Source: a bacterium (GTDB lineage Bacteria > Patescibacteriota > Minisyncoccia > Portnoybacterales > JAGGTM01). Taken from it: a DNA stretch of 14,424 nt. The notes under the pieces are model-generated. The model was not told the DNA's origin, did not search any database, and saw nothing but the letters and a program-made list of their open reading frames with translations. Each line of letters opens with the position of its first letter. Within the stretch, counting starts at the first letter, position 1. This document shows, one piece after another, positions 1 through 6,641 of this stretch. Made by a program: the position numbers and the translations under genes. The stretch is from NCBI GenBank assembly GCA_021163745.1, contig JAGGTM010000072.1, positions 1 to 14,424 on the forward strand. Direction: 5' to 3'.

Positions 1-10
1 CTCAACTTCT

Positions 11-667
11 TTATCCTCTTGCTATAACTATTGCCCATATTTGATGTGGTTTTAATTTTTTTAATGTTTTAGCGCATTCATTTAAAGTTGCACAGGTAGT
101 TGCTACATCGTCTACCAAAATAATAATCTTTTTTTGAAAACTGAAATTTGAATAGGGAAGATTTTGATTTATTCCGAATGCTCCTTTAATATTGCTTTTT
201 CTTTCCTTTGGGTTTTTTAACTTTACTTGAGGAATTGTATTTATCTTTCTAATTAAAATGTTAGATATTGCAGGAATTTTTGTATGTTTACTTATTTCTT
301 TTGCCAAAATCTCTGATTGATTAAATCCTCTGTATTTTAATCTTCTTTTATTTAATGGCACAGGCACAAGAATTAATCTATTTATTAGTTCTTTGGGGAT
401 AAAGTGTTTTAATCTTTCTGCCATTATTTCTCCCAGCGGAGTAGAAATCTCTTTTGCTAATTTATATTTAAAAGTATGAATTGCTTTTTTAATAATAGGG
501 TTATTGTAAGAAGAAATAGAAATTAGTTTATCAATATATCTAGTTTTTTCTTGTTTGAGATTAAAAATTTCATTTTTGCATTTTTCACATATAAAAGAAC
601 CTTCTTTGCCGCATCCTATACAAGTTATAGGGAAAAGTAAATCTATAAAAAATTTCCACAATTCCAT
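11..667 (-). CDS. comF: ComF family phosphoribosyltransferase-like protein
   Basis: ComF/GntX-type protein, linked in other bacteria to handling of single-stranded DNA during natural transformation; its exact reaction is not settled. The 218 residues match the usual family length. A four-cysteine zinc-finger motif (Cys16-x2-Cys19 and Cys27-x2-Cys30) is followed by the conserved RGFNQ segment near residue 115 and a C-terminal type I phosphoribosyltransferase PRPP loop (ILVDDVATTCATL, about residues 183-195). The loop normally reads DDVxTTGxT; here the glycine is Cys192. The ATG at 667 gives the standard short N-terminus before the zinc finger. The gene is divergent from pilM, a type IV pilus gene, which fits a DNA-uptake role. 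No strong Shine-Dalgarno sequence is visible. The family call is secure and the function is inferred. Confidence 0.93.
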   Translation of the reverse strand: MELWKFFIDLLFPITCIGCGKEGSFICEKCKNEIFNLKQEKTRYIDKLISISSYNNPIIKKAIHTFKYKLAKEISTPLGEIMAERLKHFIPKELINRLILVPVPLNKRRLKYRGFNQSEILAKEISKHTKIPAISNILIRKINTIPQVKLKNPKERKSNIKGAFGINQNLPYSNFSFQKKIIILVDDVATTCATLNECAKTLKKLKPHQIWAIVIARG

Positions 668-682
668 TTTTTTAAAAAATAT

Positions 683-711
683 GATATACTTAATAATATC
701 TTAAAGCGCAA
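683..711 (-). promoter_or_regulatory. possible comF promoter
   Basis: Read on the minus strand, TTGCGC (706-711) is separated by 17 bases from TATATC (683-688), about 15 bases upstream of the comF start. The match to sigma-70 consensus is 3/6 and 4/6, so the call rests mainly on spacing and position. The implied leader is very short. Confidence 0.3.
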
Positions 712-730
712 AGAGTAGGGTGTAAAGGGT

Positions 731-936
731 ATTAAAATTACAAATTACAAATCCCAAATTCCAAACAAATTCAAATGACCGAAATTCAAAATTCAAAATG
801 TCCACCTCACCTTAATCCTTCCCTCCGACATAAGTCGGAGGAGGGCATAGGAGGGGAGGAGGTATTCTTTTTGAATTTGTAATTTTGAATTTAGAATTTG
901 TTTGTGATTTGTAATTTGTAATTTGGGATTTTATTA
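731..936. repeat. heptamer-built quasi-palindromic spacer repeat
   Basis: The left arm consists of near-tandem 7-base units from 735 on (AAATTAC twice, AAATCCC, AAATTCC, then AAAC and AAATTC variants up to about 800). The right arm (about 868-934) is the near reverse complement (TTTGTGA, TTTGTAA twice and TTTGGGA at 901-928). The GC-rich palindrome at 804-863 sits at the centre, so the whole stretch could fold as one long imperfect hairpin. It fills most of the comF-pilM spacer and has no credible coding potential. Confidence 0.8.
804..863. repeat. GC-rich palindromic repeat, copy A
   Basis: A perfect 8-bp inner stem, CCTCCGAC (822-829) with GTCGGAGG (834-841), closes an ATAA loop and is continued by imperfect C/T-rich and G/A-rich arms. 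A second copy with the same inner stem sequence lies at 8741-8798. The high GC content stands out against the AT-rich surroundings. It resembles a REP-type extragenic palindrome; the function is unknown. Confidence 0.7.
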
Positions 937-968
937 ATTTCAGTCCCCAGAATATTCTATAGACTGGA

Positions 969-1016
969 CAGTACCACAGAACAGTCTGTGGTACTGAAAA
1001 CCAAATTTTTTGGTTT
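969..1016. repeat. two adjacent hairpins upstream of pilM
   Basis: A perfect 12-bp inverted repeat, CAGTACCACAGA (969-980) with TCTGTGGTACTG (985-996), has a 4-base loop. It is followed at once by an 8-bp inverted repeat, AAACCAAA (998-1005) with TTTGGTTT (1009-1016), with a 3-base loop. They end 43 bases before the pilM start. They may be a REP-like element, a regulatory leader structure, or a terminator for transcripts from the left; no T-tract follows the first stem. Confidence 0.6.
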
Positions 1017-1025
1017 CTAACTAAC

Positions 1026-1053
1026 CACTTATCACTAATCACTTATCACTTAT
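1026..1053. repeat. four tandem heptamers before pilM
   Basis: Four consecutive 7-base units, CACTTAT, CACTAAT, CACTTAT and CACTTAT, end six bases before the pilM ATG. They occupy the place where a ribosome binding site would be expected, and no Shine-Dalgarno sequence is present. Confidence 0.75.
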
Positions 1054-1059
1054 TATACT

Positions 1060-2163
1060 ATGGGATTATTCAAAGGAGAATCAAAATTATCTTTGGGGAT
1101 AGACATAGGAACCTCTGCTGTTAAATTGGTGGAATTAGAGAGAGAAGAAGAGGAGTTAAAACTGAGAACCTATGGAATTCTGCAGTTACCCAAGAAATAC
1201 TTCGAGTATTTAAAAGAAAAACCGTTGGTTTTACCTTTTCCTGTTGAAGATTTAGCGGAAATGATTAGTGTACTGACAAAAAAGTCAAAAGCAGAATCAA
1301 AAAAAGCATATTTTTCTATCCCGGTTTATTCCAGTTTTTCTTGCGTAATAGAAATACCCAATATTCCAGAAGAAGAAATTGCAAGCGCAGTTACTTTTGA
1401 GGCAAAGAAATATATACCAGTTCCTATTTCCGACTTAGTTTTGGATTGGTCTATTATTCCATTTCCTTCGGATTTGTTTAATAAAGAAAAACGGAACTCT
1501 ATTTTAAATTTACCTGCAAAAGATAAAGCGGCAAAAACTGATATTAATAGCCAGAAAATTCAAGTTCTATTGGTGGCTGTACCCAAAGAAACTATCTATA
1601 AATACAATAAAATATCCGAGCTGTGTAACATAAAAATTAAGGGTTTAGAGGCAGAAATATTTAGTTTGGCAAGATCCTTAATAGGGAAATCAAAGGATGG
1701 TATAGTTTTGGTAGATAGCGGCGCTCGTTCCACTAATATTTCTATAATAGATGGAGGGTATATTAGAGTGACCCATAATTTAGAGAAGGGAGGAGCACAA
1801 ATCACAGAATTAATTTCTCAAAAAATGAATATTTCTATAGAAGATGCAGAGGAACTTAAGAAAAAAGGAGTTGATTCTGAAGTAAGGTCTATAATTTATT
1901 CTGTTTACGATTCTATAATATCAGAAATTAAAAAAATTATTTACTCTTACGAAAATAAATATTCTCGCAAGATTGAAAAGTGCGTTTTGGCCGGAGCGGG
2001 GACAGATATAGTTGGGATACGTGAGTATTTAGAGAAGCGACTAGGAAGGAATACTATAAAAGGCAAACCGTTTTCTAGGATTGTTTATCCATCTATTCTA
2101 AATCCCGCAATTGAAGAAATTGAATCTTCTTTGGCGGTAGCAGTTGGAGTTGCTATGAAGTGA
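1060..2163 (+). CDS. pilM: type IV pilus assembly protein PilM
   Basis: PilM is the cytoplasmic, actin/FtsA-like ATP-binding protein that joins the type IV pilus alignment subcomplex by binding the N-terminus of PilN. At 367 residues it has normal length. Visible elements are the N-terminal phosphate-1 motif LGIDIGTSAVKLVEL (residues 12-26), a second phosphate motif VLVDSGARSTNIS (about 216-228), and an adenosine-type motif VLAGAGTDIVGI (about 310). The start MGLF is typical for PilM. Its usual partners pilN, pilO and pilQ are not adjacent; ftsK follows directly, overlapping the pilM stop codon. The stop is TGA at 2161-2163. No Shine-Dalgarno sequence precedes the start; the upstream bases are heptamer repeats. 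Confidence 0.93.
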   Translation: MGLFKGESKLSLGIDIGTSAVKLVELEREEEELKLRTYGILQLPKKYFEYLKEKPLVLPFPVEDLAEMISVLTKKSKAESKKAYFSIPVYSSFSCVIEIPNIPEEEIASAVTFEAKKYIPVPISDLVLDWSIIPFPSDLFNKEKRNSILNLPAKDKAAKTDINSQKIQVLLVAVPKETIYKYNKISELCNIKIKGLEAEIFSLARSLIGKSKDGIVLVDSGARSTNISIIDGGYIRVTHNLEKGGAQITELISQKMNISIEDAEELKKKGVDSEVRSIIYSVYDSIISEIKKIIYSYENKYSRKIEKCVLAGAGTDIVGIREYLEKRLGRNTIKGKPFSRIVYPSILNPAIEEIESSLAVAVGVAMK

Positions 2164-4349
2164 TATTTTCTGTTATGGCTATAAAAAAAGATTTAAAGAA
2201 GAAAAAAACAAAAAAGAAGAGAGAAACGAGTTTGCATCACGGAACAAAGAAAGGCATAATAGTAGTGCTGTGTTTTACTTTTGCCCTAATAAGTATTTTG
2301 TCTTATTTCAATAAAGCTGGAATATTCGGTTTTTATTTTCTAAAAATTTCCAAGATTTTATTCGGTAGAGGATTTTTCTTAATACCTTTAGGGTTTATTT
2401 TAGGGGCATTGGCTGTAATTAAGTCATTCAGAAAGCCTATTTATAAATTTACTGTTTTGGGGATAGGTTTATTTATTTTGAGTATATTGGGGATTTTCTA
2501 TATTTTGGGACAACCGGGAGATTGGCAGACAACCGGCGGTGTCCTTGGATTATTTTTTGGATTTCCGGGAATGAAGCTTTTAGGTTTTTGGGCAAGTTTA
2601 ATCATTCTACTTGCTTTAATTTTTATATCTATCTTAATTATTTTTGATATAAGATTGCTTGAAAAGGTTAAAGAGAAAGAAGGAGAAGAAATTGAGGAGG
2701 AAAAGGCGCCTAAAGATATTTTAGAATTTCCGGAAACAAAAGAGCCTAAAGAAAAAAGTAAAAAAGGGCCCGGAATTTTAGAAAAGGTAAGAGATAAAAT
2801 TAAAAAAGTAAAACCAAAGGCAAAGTTAAAAGAAATTAAAATACCCCAGAAGCAACCGGATAATAAACAAACAGCCGGTTTTTTAAAAGAATACAATTCG
2901 TTTTCCAAAAGAAAAACAAAAGGTTTTAAATTGCCTCCTTTAAAATTACTGGATACCGATATAGGAAAGCCAGTATCTGGAGATATCAAAGCAAATACGA
3001 ATATTATAAAGAGAACATTGGGGAATTTTGGGATAGAAGTAGAGATGGCTGAAGTGAATGTAGGCCCAACGGTTACACAATACACCTTAAGACCTGCTCA
3101 AGGCGTTCGTCTTTCCAGAATTACAGCGTTAACCAATGATTTATCATTAGCACTTGCAGCACATCCTATAAGAATAGAAGCACCTATTCCTGGGAAGTCA
3201 TTAGTTGGAATTGAGATTCCAAATAAATCTTCTACATTTGTCCGTTTGGGGAATCTTTTTAAAGATTCTGTTTTTAAAAATTCTCCGTCTCCGTTACTTT
3301 TTGCTTTAGGAAGAGATGTGAGAGGTTTTCCTGTATTTACCGACTTATCCTTAATGCCGCACTTGCTTATTGCCGGAGCAACGGGGACAGGTAAAACTAT
3401 CTGTCTCAATTCTTTGATATTATCCTTGTTATTTAGAAACTCTCCAGATATTTTGAAATTAATTTTAGTTGACCCAAAAAGAGTAGAGTTTAGTTTCTAT
3501 AATAACATTCCGCATTTGCTGAGTCCGGTAATTACCAATGCAGATAGGACAATTAATGTATTGCGCTGGGCAGTGACCGAGATGGAAAAAAGATTTGAGA
3601 TTTTAAGAGAAGCAAGGACAAGAGATATAATTTCTTATAACAATTTTCAGCTGAAAAATAATTCTTTTTCAGAATTTATGCCTTACCTTGTGATTATAAT
3701 TGATGAGTTAGCAGATTTAATGGCCGCCAAGGGCAGAGAAGTAGAAGCGGCAATTGTTAGATTAGCTCAGATGGCTCGTGCAGTAGGTATTCATTTAGTG
3801 GTAGCGACGCAAAGACCATCTGTAGAAGTAATTACAGGTTTAATTAAGGCAAATATTACTGCAAGAATAGCGTTTCAAGTGGCATCGCAAATTGATTCCC
3901 GTACTATTTTAGATATGGCTGGGGCAGAAAAATTGTTGGGAAGTGGAGATATGCTTTATTTATCGCCTGATTCTCCGAAACCAAGAAGAATTCAGGGATG
4001 TTTTGTCTCAGAAAAAGAGGTAAAGAGGGTGGTCAAGTATCTAAAAAAACAGGCAGAACCCGATTACCGGGAAGAGATTATTTCTTCGGTTGAGCCCGAG
4101 GTAATTTCGTCTGTCTCCGTGAAAGAGAAAGAATTTGAAGATGAACTTTATGAAGAAGCGAAGAAACTTGTTATAGAAACAAAGAAAGCATCTGCTTCTC
4201 TTTTGCAGAGAAGATTGCGTATAGGTTACGCGAGGGCAGCAAGGTTATTGGATATGATGGAAGAAGAGGGAATTGTGGGGCCTCCCGAAGGATCAAAACC
4301 CCGCGATGTATATGTGGATAAGAAAGATGAGGAGGGAGAGAGGATATAA
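2160..4349 (+). CDS. ftsK: DNA translocase FtsK/SpoIIIE
   Basis: FtsK is a membrane-anchored hexameric ATPase that pumps chromosomal DNA through the division septum. This 729-residue protein has the full layout. A lysine-rich N-terminus is followed by four predicted membrane segments (about residues 32-50, 70-87, 96-116 and 140-162), a charged linker rich in Lys, Glu and Pro (about 165-260), the motor with Walker A GATGTGKT (about 406-413) and Walker B VIIIDELADLM (about 511-521), and a C-terminal winged-helix gamma domain (about 655-715, with LLQRRLRIGYARAARLLDMM). The GTG start overlaps the pilM stop and has GGAG ten bases upstream. An ATG at 2175 giving MAIKK is an equally credible start. 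pilM and ftsK are probably co-transcribed. Confidence 0.96.
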   Translation: MIFSVMAIKKDLKKKKTKKKRETSLHHGTKKGIIVVLCFTFALISILSYFNKAGIFGFYFLKISKILFGRGFFLIPLGFILGALAVIKSFRKPIYKFTVLGIGLFILSILGIFYILGQPGDWQTTGGVLGLFFGFPGMKLLGFWASLIILLALIFISILIIFDIRLLEKVKEKEGEEIEEEKAPKDILEFPETKEPKEKSKKGPGILEKVRDKIKKVKPKAKLKEIKIPQKQPDNKQTAGFLKEYNSFSKRKTKGFKLPPLKLLDTDIGKPVSGDIKANTNIIKRTLGNFGIEVEMAEVNVGPTVTQYTLRPAQGVRLSRITALTNDLSLALAAHPIRIEAPIPGKSLVGIEIPNKSSTFVRLGNLFKDSVFKNSPSPLLFALGRDVRGFPVFTDLSLMPHLLIAGATGTGKTICLNSLILSLLFRNSPDILKLILVDPKRVEFSFYNNIPHLLSPVITNADRTINVLRWAVTEMEKRFEILREARTRDIISYNNFQLKNNSFSEFMPYLVIIIDELADLMAAKGREVEAAIVRLAQMARAVGIHLVVATQRPSVEVITGLIKANITARIAFQVASQIDSRTILDMAGAEKLLGSGDMLYLSPDSPKPRRIQGCFVSEKEVKRVVKYLKKQAEPDYREEIISSVEPEVISSVSVKEKEFEDELYEEAKKLVIETKKASASLLQRRLRIGYARAARLLDMMEEEGIVGPPEGSKPRDVYVDKKDEEGERI

Positions 4350-4355
4350 TAATAT

Positions 4356-4444
4356 AAATTCCAAATTCCAAATTACAAACAATATTCAAGCGCAAAGCGC
4401 AAAGTGCAAAGTGCAAAGCTACAACTTAAAGCTTAAAGCTATAA
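4356..4444. repeat. heptamer tandem repeat tract
   Basis: Successive 7-base units run AAATTCC (4356 and 4363), AAATTAC (4370), then GCGCAAA twice, GTGCAAA twice and GCTACAA (4390-4424), ending in GCTTAAA and GCTATAA. Two unit types therefore lie side by side in one spacer. Only one arm is present, with no mirror-image partner, unlike the spacers at 731-936 and 7346-7598. The rest of the spacer up to the recA promoter is AT-rich with nothing recognisable. Confidence 0.75.
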
Positions 4445-4520
4445 TTTATTTAAATTCAAAATCTCTTCCTCTATCTTCTGCCTAAATTTTTCTTTGAAAA
4501 ACTTAGAAGACCTTTGAGGT

Positions 4521-4548
4521 TTGACATTATTTTTGGGCAAGATATAAT
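4521..4548 (+). promoter_or_regulatory. consensus sigma-70 promoter of recA
   Basis: TTGACA (4521-4526), 16 bases, TATAAT (4543-4548): both hexamers match the sigma-70 consensus at every position. Transcription would start near 4555 and give recA an untranslated leader of about 100 bases. I see no obvious LexA-type box overlapping it, so SOS control is not supported by inspection. Confidence 0.8.
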
Positions 4549-4586
4549 AAAGTTGAGAGTAAAAAATTACCGTAAAATTTAAGGCG

Positions 4587-4623
4587 AATTTCCTCCACGA
4601 CCGTAAAACCGTGAGAGGAGATT
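4587..4623 (+). promoter_or_regulatory. hairpin in the recA mRNA leader
   Basis: AATTTCCTCCACG (4587-4599) pairs with the complementary stretch at 4610-4623, with one U-G pair and one bulged base, around a 10-base loop. The 3' side contains GAGGAG, which would be hidden in the stem. That motif is more than 30 bases before the recA ATG, so it is not the recA ribosome binding site. The structure could be a leader element or an mRNA stabiliser; the role is unknown. Confidence 0.5.
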
Positions 4624-4653
4624 AAACGCTGATTAATATTATCTAAAAATTTT

Positions 4654-5673
4654 ATGACAAAAAAAACAAAAAAAGAAGAACTACAGGACAAACAAAAACT
4701 TTTAGAAAATACTGTAGAAGAGATTAAAAGCAGATTTGGCGATGGTGCAATTATGAAATTGGGGGAAGTGAAAAAGGTGGATATAGATTCTATTCCCACC
4801 GGTTCTATTTCTTTGGATATTGCTTTAGGAGTATGGGGAATGCCGAAAGGTAGAATCATAGAGATATATGGCCCAGAGTCTAGCGGAAAGACTACCGTTG
4901 CCCTTCATACTATTGCAGAGGCCCAAAGGAGAGGAGGAATAGCCGCTTTTGTAGATGCGGAGCATGCTTTAGATCCGGATTATGCAAAAAGAATCGGAGT
5001 TAACATAGATGAGTTGCTTATTTCTCAGCCGGATACTGGAGAACAGGCATTAGAAATTGTAGAAAGTTTGGTAAGGTCGGGTAGCGTGGATGTTGTGGTG
5101 GTTGACTCTGTGGCAGCATTAACTCCGCGGGTAGAAATAGAAGGAGAAATGGGAGAGCAGCATATTGGGTTGCAGGCAAGGTTAATGAGCCAAGCACTGA
5201 GAAAACTAACTGGGCTTGCTGCTAAGGTGGGAACAACTATTATTTTTATCAATCAGACGAGGACTAAAATCGGGATAATATTTGGCAATCCCGAAGACAC
5301 TCCGGGAGGAAAGGCATTAAAGTTTTATTCCTCGGTTAGATTGGAAGTGAGAAGGTCTGCTCAAATCAAAAAGGGAGACCAGATTATTGGAAACAGAATA
5401 AAGGCAAAGGTAGTCAAGAATAAAGTAGCACCTCCTTTCCGTACAGCTGAGTTTGATATAATGTACAATGAGGGAATAGCAAGAATTCAGGATATCGTAA
5501 ATACCGGAGCGAAATTTGGAATAATCAATAAAGCCGGAGCGTGGTTTACTTACGGGAAAGAGAAATTAGGGCAAGGCGTAGAAGGAGCTAAAACATACTT
5601 AGAAAAAAATCCTCGTCTTATTACAGAAATTGTTAATAAAATAAAAAAAACCGTTAAGGAAACAGCGGTTTAA
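4654..5673 (+). CDS. recA: recombinase RecA
   Basis: RecA polymerises on single-stranded DNA, uses ATP to search for homology and exchanges strands in recombinational repair and transformation. The 339-residue protein has Walker A GPESSGKT (73-80), the catalytic Glu103 in VDAEHALDP, Walker B VDVVVVDS ending at Asp151-Ser152, and the L2 region beginning NQTRTKIG at Asn200, followed by GNPEDTPGGKALKFY. The acidic C-terminal tail seen in longer RecAs is absent; the protein ends in a lysine-containing segment. A consensus promoter and a hairpin-bearing leader lie upstream, so recA is probably its own transcription unit. No Shine-Dalgarno sequence precedes the ATG. It converges on rpsR. Confidence 0.98.
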   Translation: MTKKTKKEELQDKQKLLENTVEEIKSRFGDGAIMKLGEVKKVDIDSIPTGSISLDIALGVWGMPKGRIIEIYGPESSGKTTVALHTIAEAQRRGGIAAFVDAEHALDPDYAKRIGVNIDELLISQPDTGEQALEIVESLVRSGSVDVVVVDSVAALTPRVEIEGEMGEQHIGLQARLMSQALRKLTGLAAKVGTTIIFINQTRTKIGIIFGNPEDTPGGKALKFYSSVRLEVRRSAQIKKGDQIIGNRIKAKVVKNKVAPPFRTAEFDIMYNEGIARIQDIVNTGAKFGIINKAGAWFTYGKEKLGQGVEGAKTYLEKNPRLITEIVNKIKKTVKETAV

Positions 5674-5690
5674 TTTATCAAGAATCGGGA

Positions 5691-5750
5691 AAATTAATGA
5701 ATTTATTTTTAAATTTCTCTTTTTTTTTTAATTCAAAAATAAAATAAATT
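5691..5750. terminator. possible bidirectional terminator between recA and rpsR
   Basis: Both recA and rpsR transcripts should end in this 90-base convergent gap. An all-A/T inverted repeat (5700-5709 with 5741-5750) encloses a run of ten T (5720-5729). A small hairpin (5691-5695 with 5700-5704) precedes the T-run for the recA direction. The stems are weak, so the call rests mostly on position and the T-tract. Confidence 0.35.
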
Positions 5751-5763
5751 AAAATCGGTTTCG

Positions 5764-5982
5764 TTACTTTATAGTAAAAGGAAGAAGGCCCATTTGACGG
5801 GCTCTTTTAATTGCCTTAGCTAATCTATTTTGATGTTTCCTGCAAGTTCCAGTTTTTTTGGCTGGAAGAATTTTTGCCTGCGAAGAAATAAACTTCTTTA
5901 GAAGCTCTGTATCAGTCCAATCAATCTCTTTTATTTTATGTTGGCAGAAATAACAAGTATTCATTTTAGTAGATTTTTTCAT
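5764..5982 (-). CDS. rpsR: 30S ribosomal protein bS18
   Basis: bS18 binds the platform of the small ribosomal subunit as a partner of bS6. At 72 residues it is of usual size and carries the family core WTDTELLKKFIS, ILPAKKTGTCRKHQNRLAKAIKRAR and the ending LLPF. Cys10, Cys13, Cys47 and His50 suggest that the zinc-binding version of S18 is retained. It starts only seven bases after the ssb stop and is the last gene of the rpsF-ssb-rpsR cluster. rplI (L9), which often follows rpsR in other bacteria, is absent; recA converges from the other side. Confidence 0.97.
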   Translation of the reverse strand: MKKSTKMNTCYFCQHKIKEIDWTDTELLKKFISSQAKILPAKKTGTCRKHQNRLAKAIKRARQMGLLPFTIK

Positions 5983-5989
5983 TGATATT

Positions 5990-6538
5990 TTAGAAAGGGA
6001 TATCTTTTACATTTACTTCTCCTTTATCTTCCGGTTCGCTTTGAGAGACATCTTCTTTATTCTCCTTATCCTCTGTGTTTACACTTTTTTGATTTTCATT
6101 TTGTAAGGGAGGAGCTTCTTCCATTTCAATTACAGGAATTTCTTCTTTTGGAATTTCTTCTCTTTGTTTCTTTCCTCCCGGCATTTCTTCTGCTGGGCTT
6201 ATATCGGAAGAATATCTTGGTCCCATTTGCATATTTTCCGCAATAATTTCTGTTCTGGATTTTTTGGTTCCATCTTGAGAGGTCCAAGTTCTAGTTTGTA
6301 TTCTTCCTTCGATTAAAACTAATCTTCCCTTAGTTAAATAACGTGAGCATATCTCTGCTAATTTTCCAAATGTTACTACATTATGAAATTCTGTGGATTC
6401 TTGCTTGTTTCCATTTTGGTCGGTCCATATTCTATTAGTTGCCACGCCAAAAGACACTACAGTTTGTCCGGATGGCAAAGTTCTAGTTTCTGGATCTCTA
6501 GTAAGATTTCCTGCAATAATTACTTTATTTAGATTCAT
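5990..6538 (-). CDS. ssb: single-stranded DNA-binding protein
   Basis: SSB coats single-stranded DNA during replication, repair and uptake, and recruits partner proteins by its C-terminal tip. The N-terminal OB-fold (about residues 1-110) starts MNLNKVIIAGNLTRDPETR and includes the typical VVSFGVATNR and GRLVLIEGRIQTRTW segments. A Glu/Lys/Pro-rich linker follows, and the protein ends in VKDIPF, the conserved acidic-hydrophobic tip. Its 182 residues are normal. It lies between rpsF and rpsR as in most bacteria. A large inverted repeat lies just upstream in the mRNA, and no Shine-Dalgarno sequence is seen before the ATG. Confidence 0.97.
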   Translation of the reverse strand: MNLNKVIIAGNLTRDPETRTLPSGQTVVSFGVATNRIWTDQNGNKQESTEFHNVVTFGKLAEICSRYLTKGRLVLIEGRIQTRTWTSQDGTKKSRTEIIAENMQMGPRYSSDISPAEEMPGGKKQREEIPKEEIPVIEMEEAPPLQNENQKSVNTEDKENKEDVSQSEPEDKGEVNVKDIPF

Positions 6539-6547
6539 AATATTTAG

Positions 6548-6627
6548 ATGTAGAATTGTCTGTTTATTGGAAACGCTTATTTATCTCAATAACTCGATAT
6601 TTAGCCAATAAACAGACAATTAGACAT
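6548..6627. repeat. long inverted repeat between rpsF and ssb
   Basis: A perfect 17-bp stem, AATTGTCTGTTTATTGG (6554-6570) with its exact complement at 6605-6621, encloses a 34-base loop. Allowing two mismatches the stem grows to 23 bp (6548-6570 with 6605-6627). It occupies nearly all of the 103-base gap between the rpsF stop and the ssb start, so it would lie inside the operon mRNA. It could tune ssb expression, act as an RNA processing or partial termination site, or be an inserted REP-like element. No T-run follows in the transcribed direction. Confidence 0.75.
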
Positions 6628-6641
6628 TTGTGTTAATATTA

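Noticed and set aside
812..1042. 76-codon open frame on the minus strand
   Set aside because: It lies wholly inside the palindromic and heptamer repeats of the comF-pilM spacer; the translation is repeat-derived and matches no family.
2498..3085. 195-codon open frame opposite ftsK
   Set aside because: Antisense shadow of a well-supported ftsK; hydrophobic and low-complexity translation with no motif.
4273..4485. 70-codon open frame overlapping the ftsK end
   Set aside because: Begins inside ftsK in another frame and continues through the heptamer repeats.
4616..4638. GAGGAG in the recA leader as ribosome site for a leader peptide
   Set aside because: No ATG, GTG or TTG start follows at a suitable distance; only a CTG frame of five codons exists.
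5648..5671. Hairpin at the end of recA as its terminator
   Set aside because: A short stem with a G-U pair lies inside the coding sequence and is not followed by a T-run.
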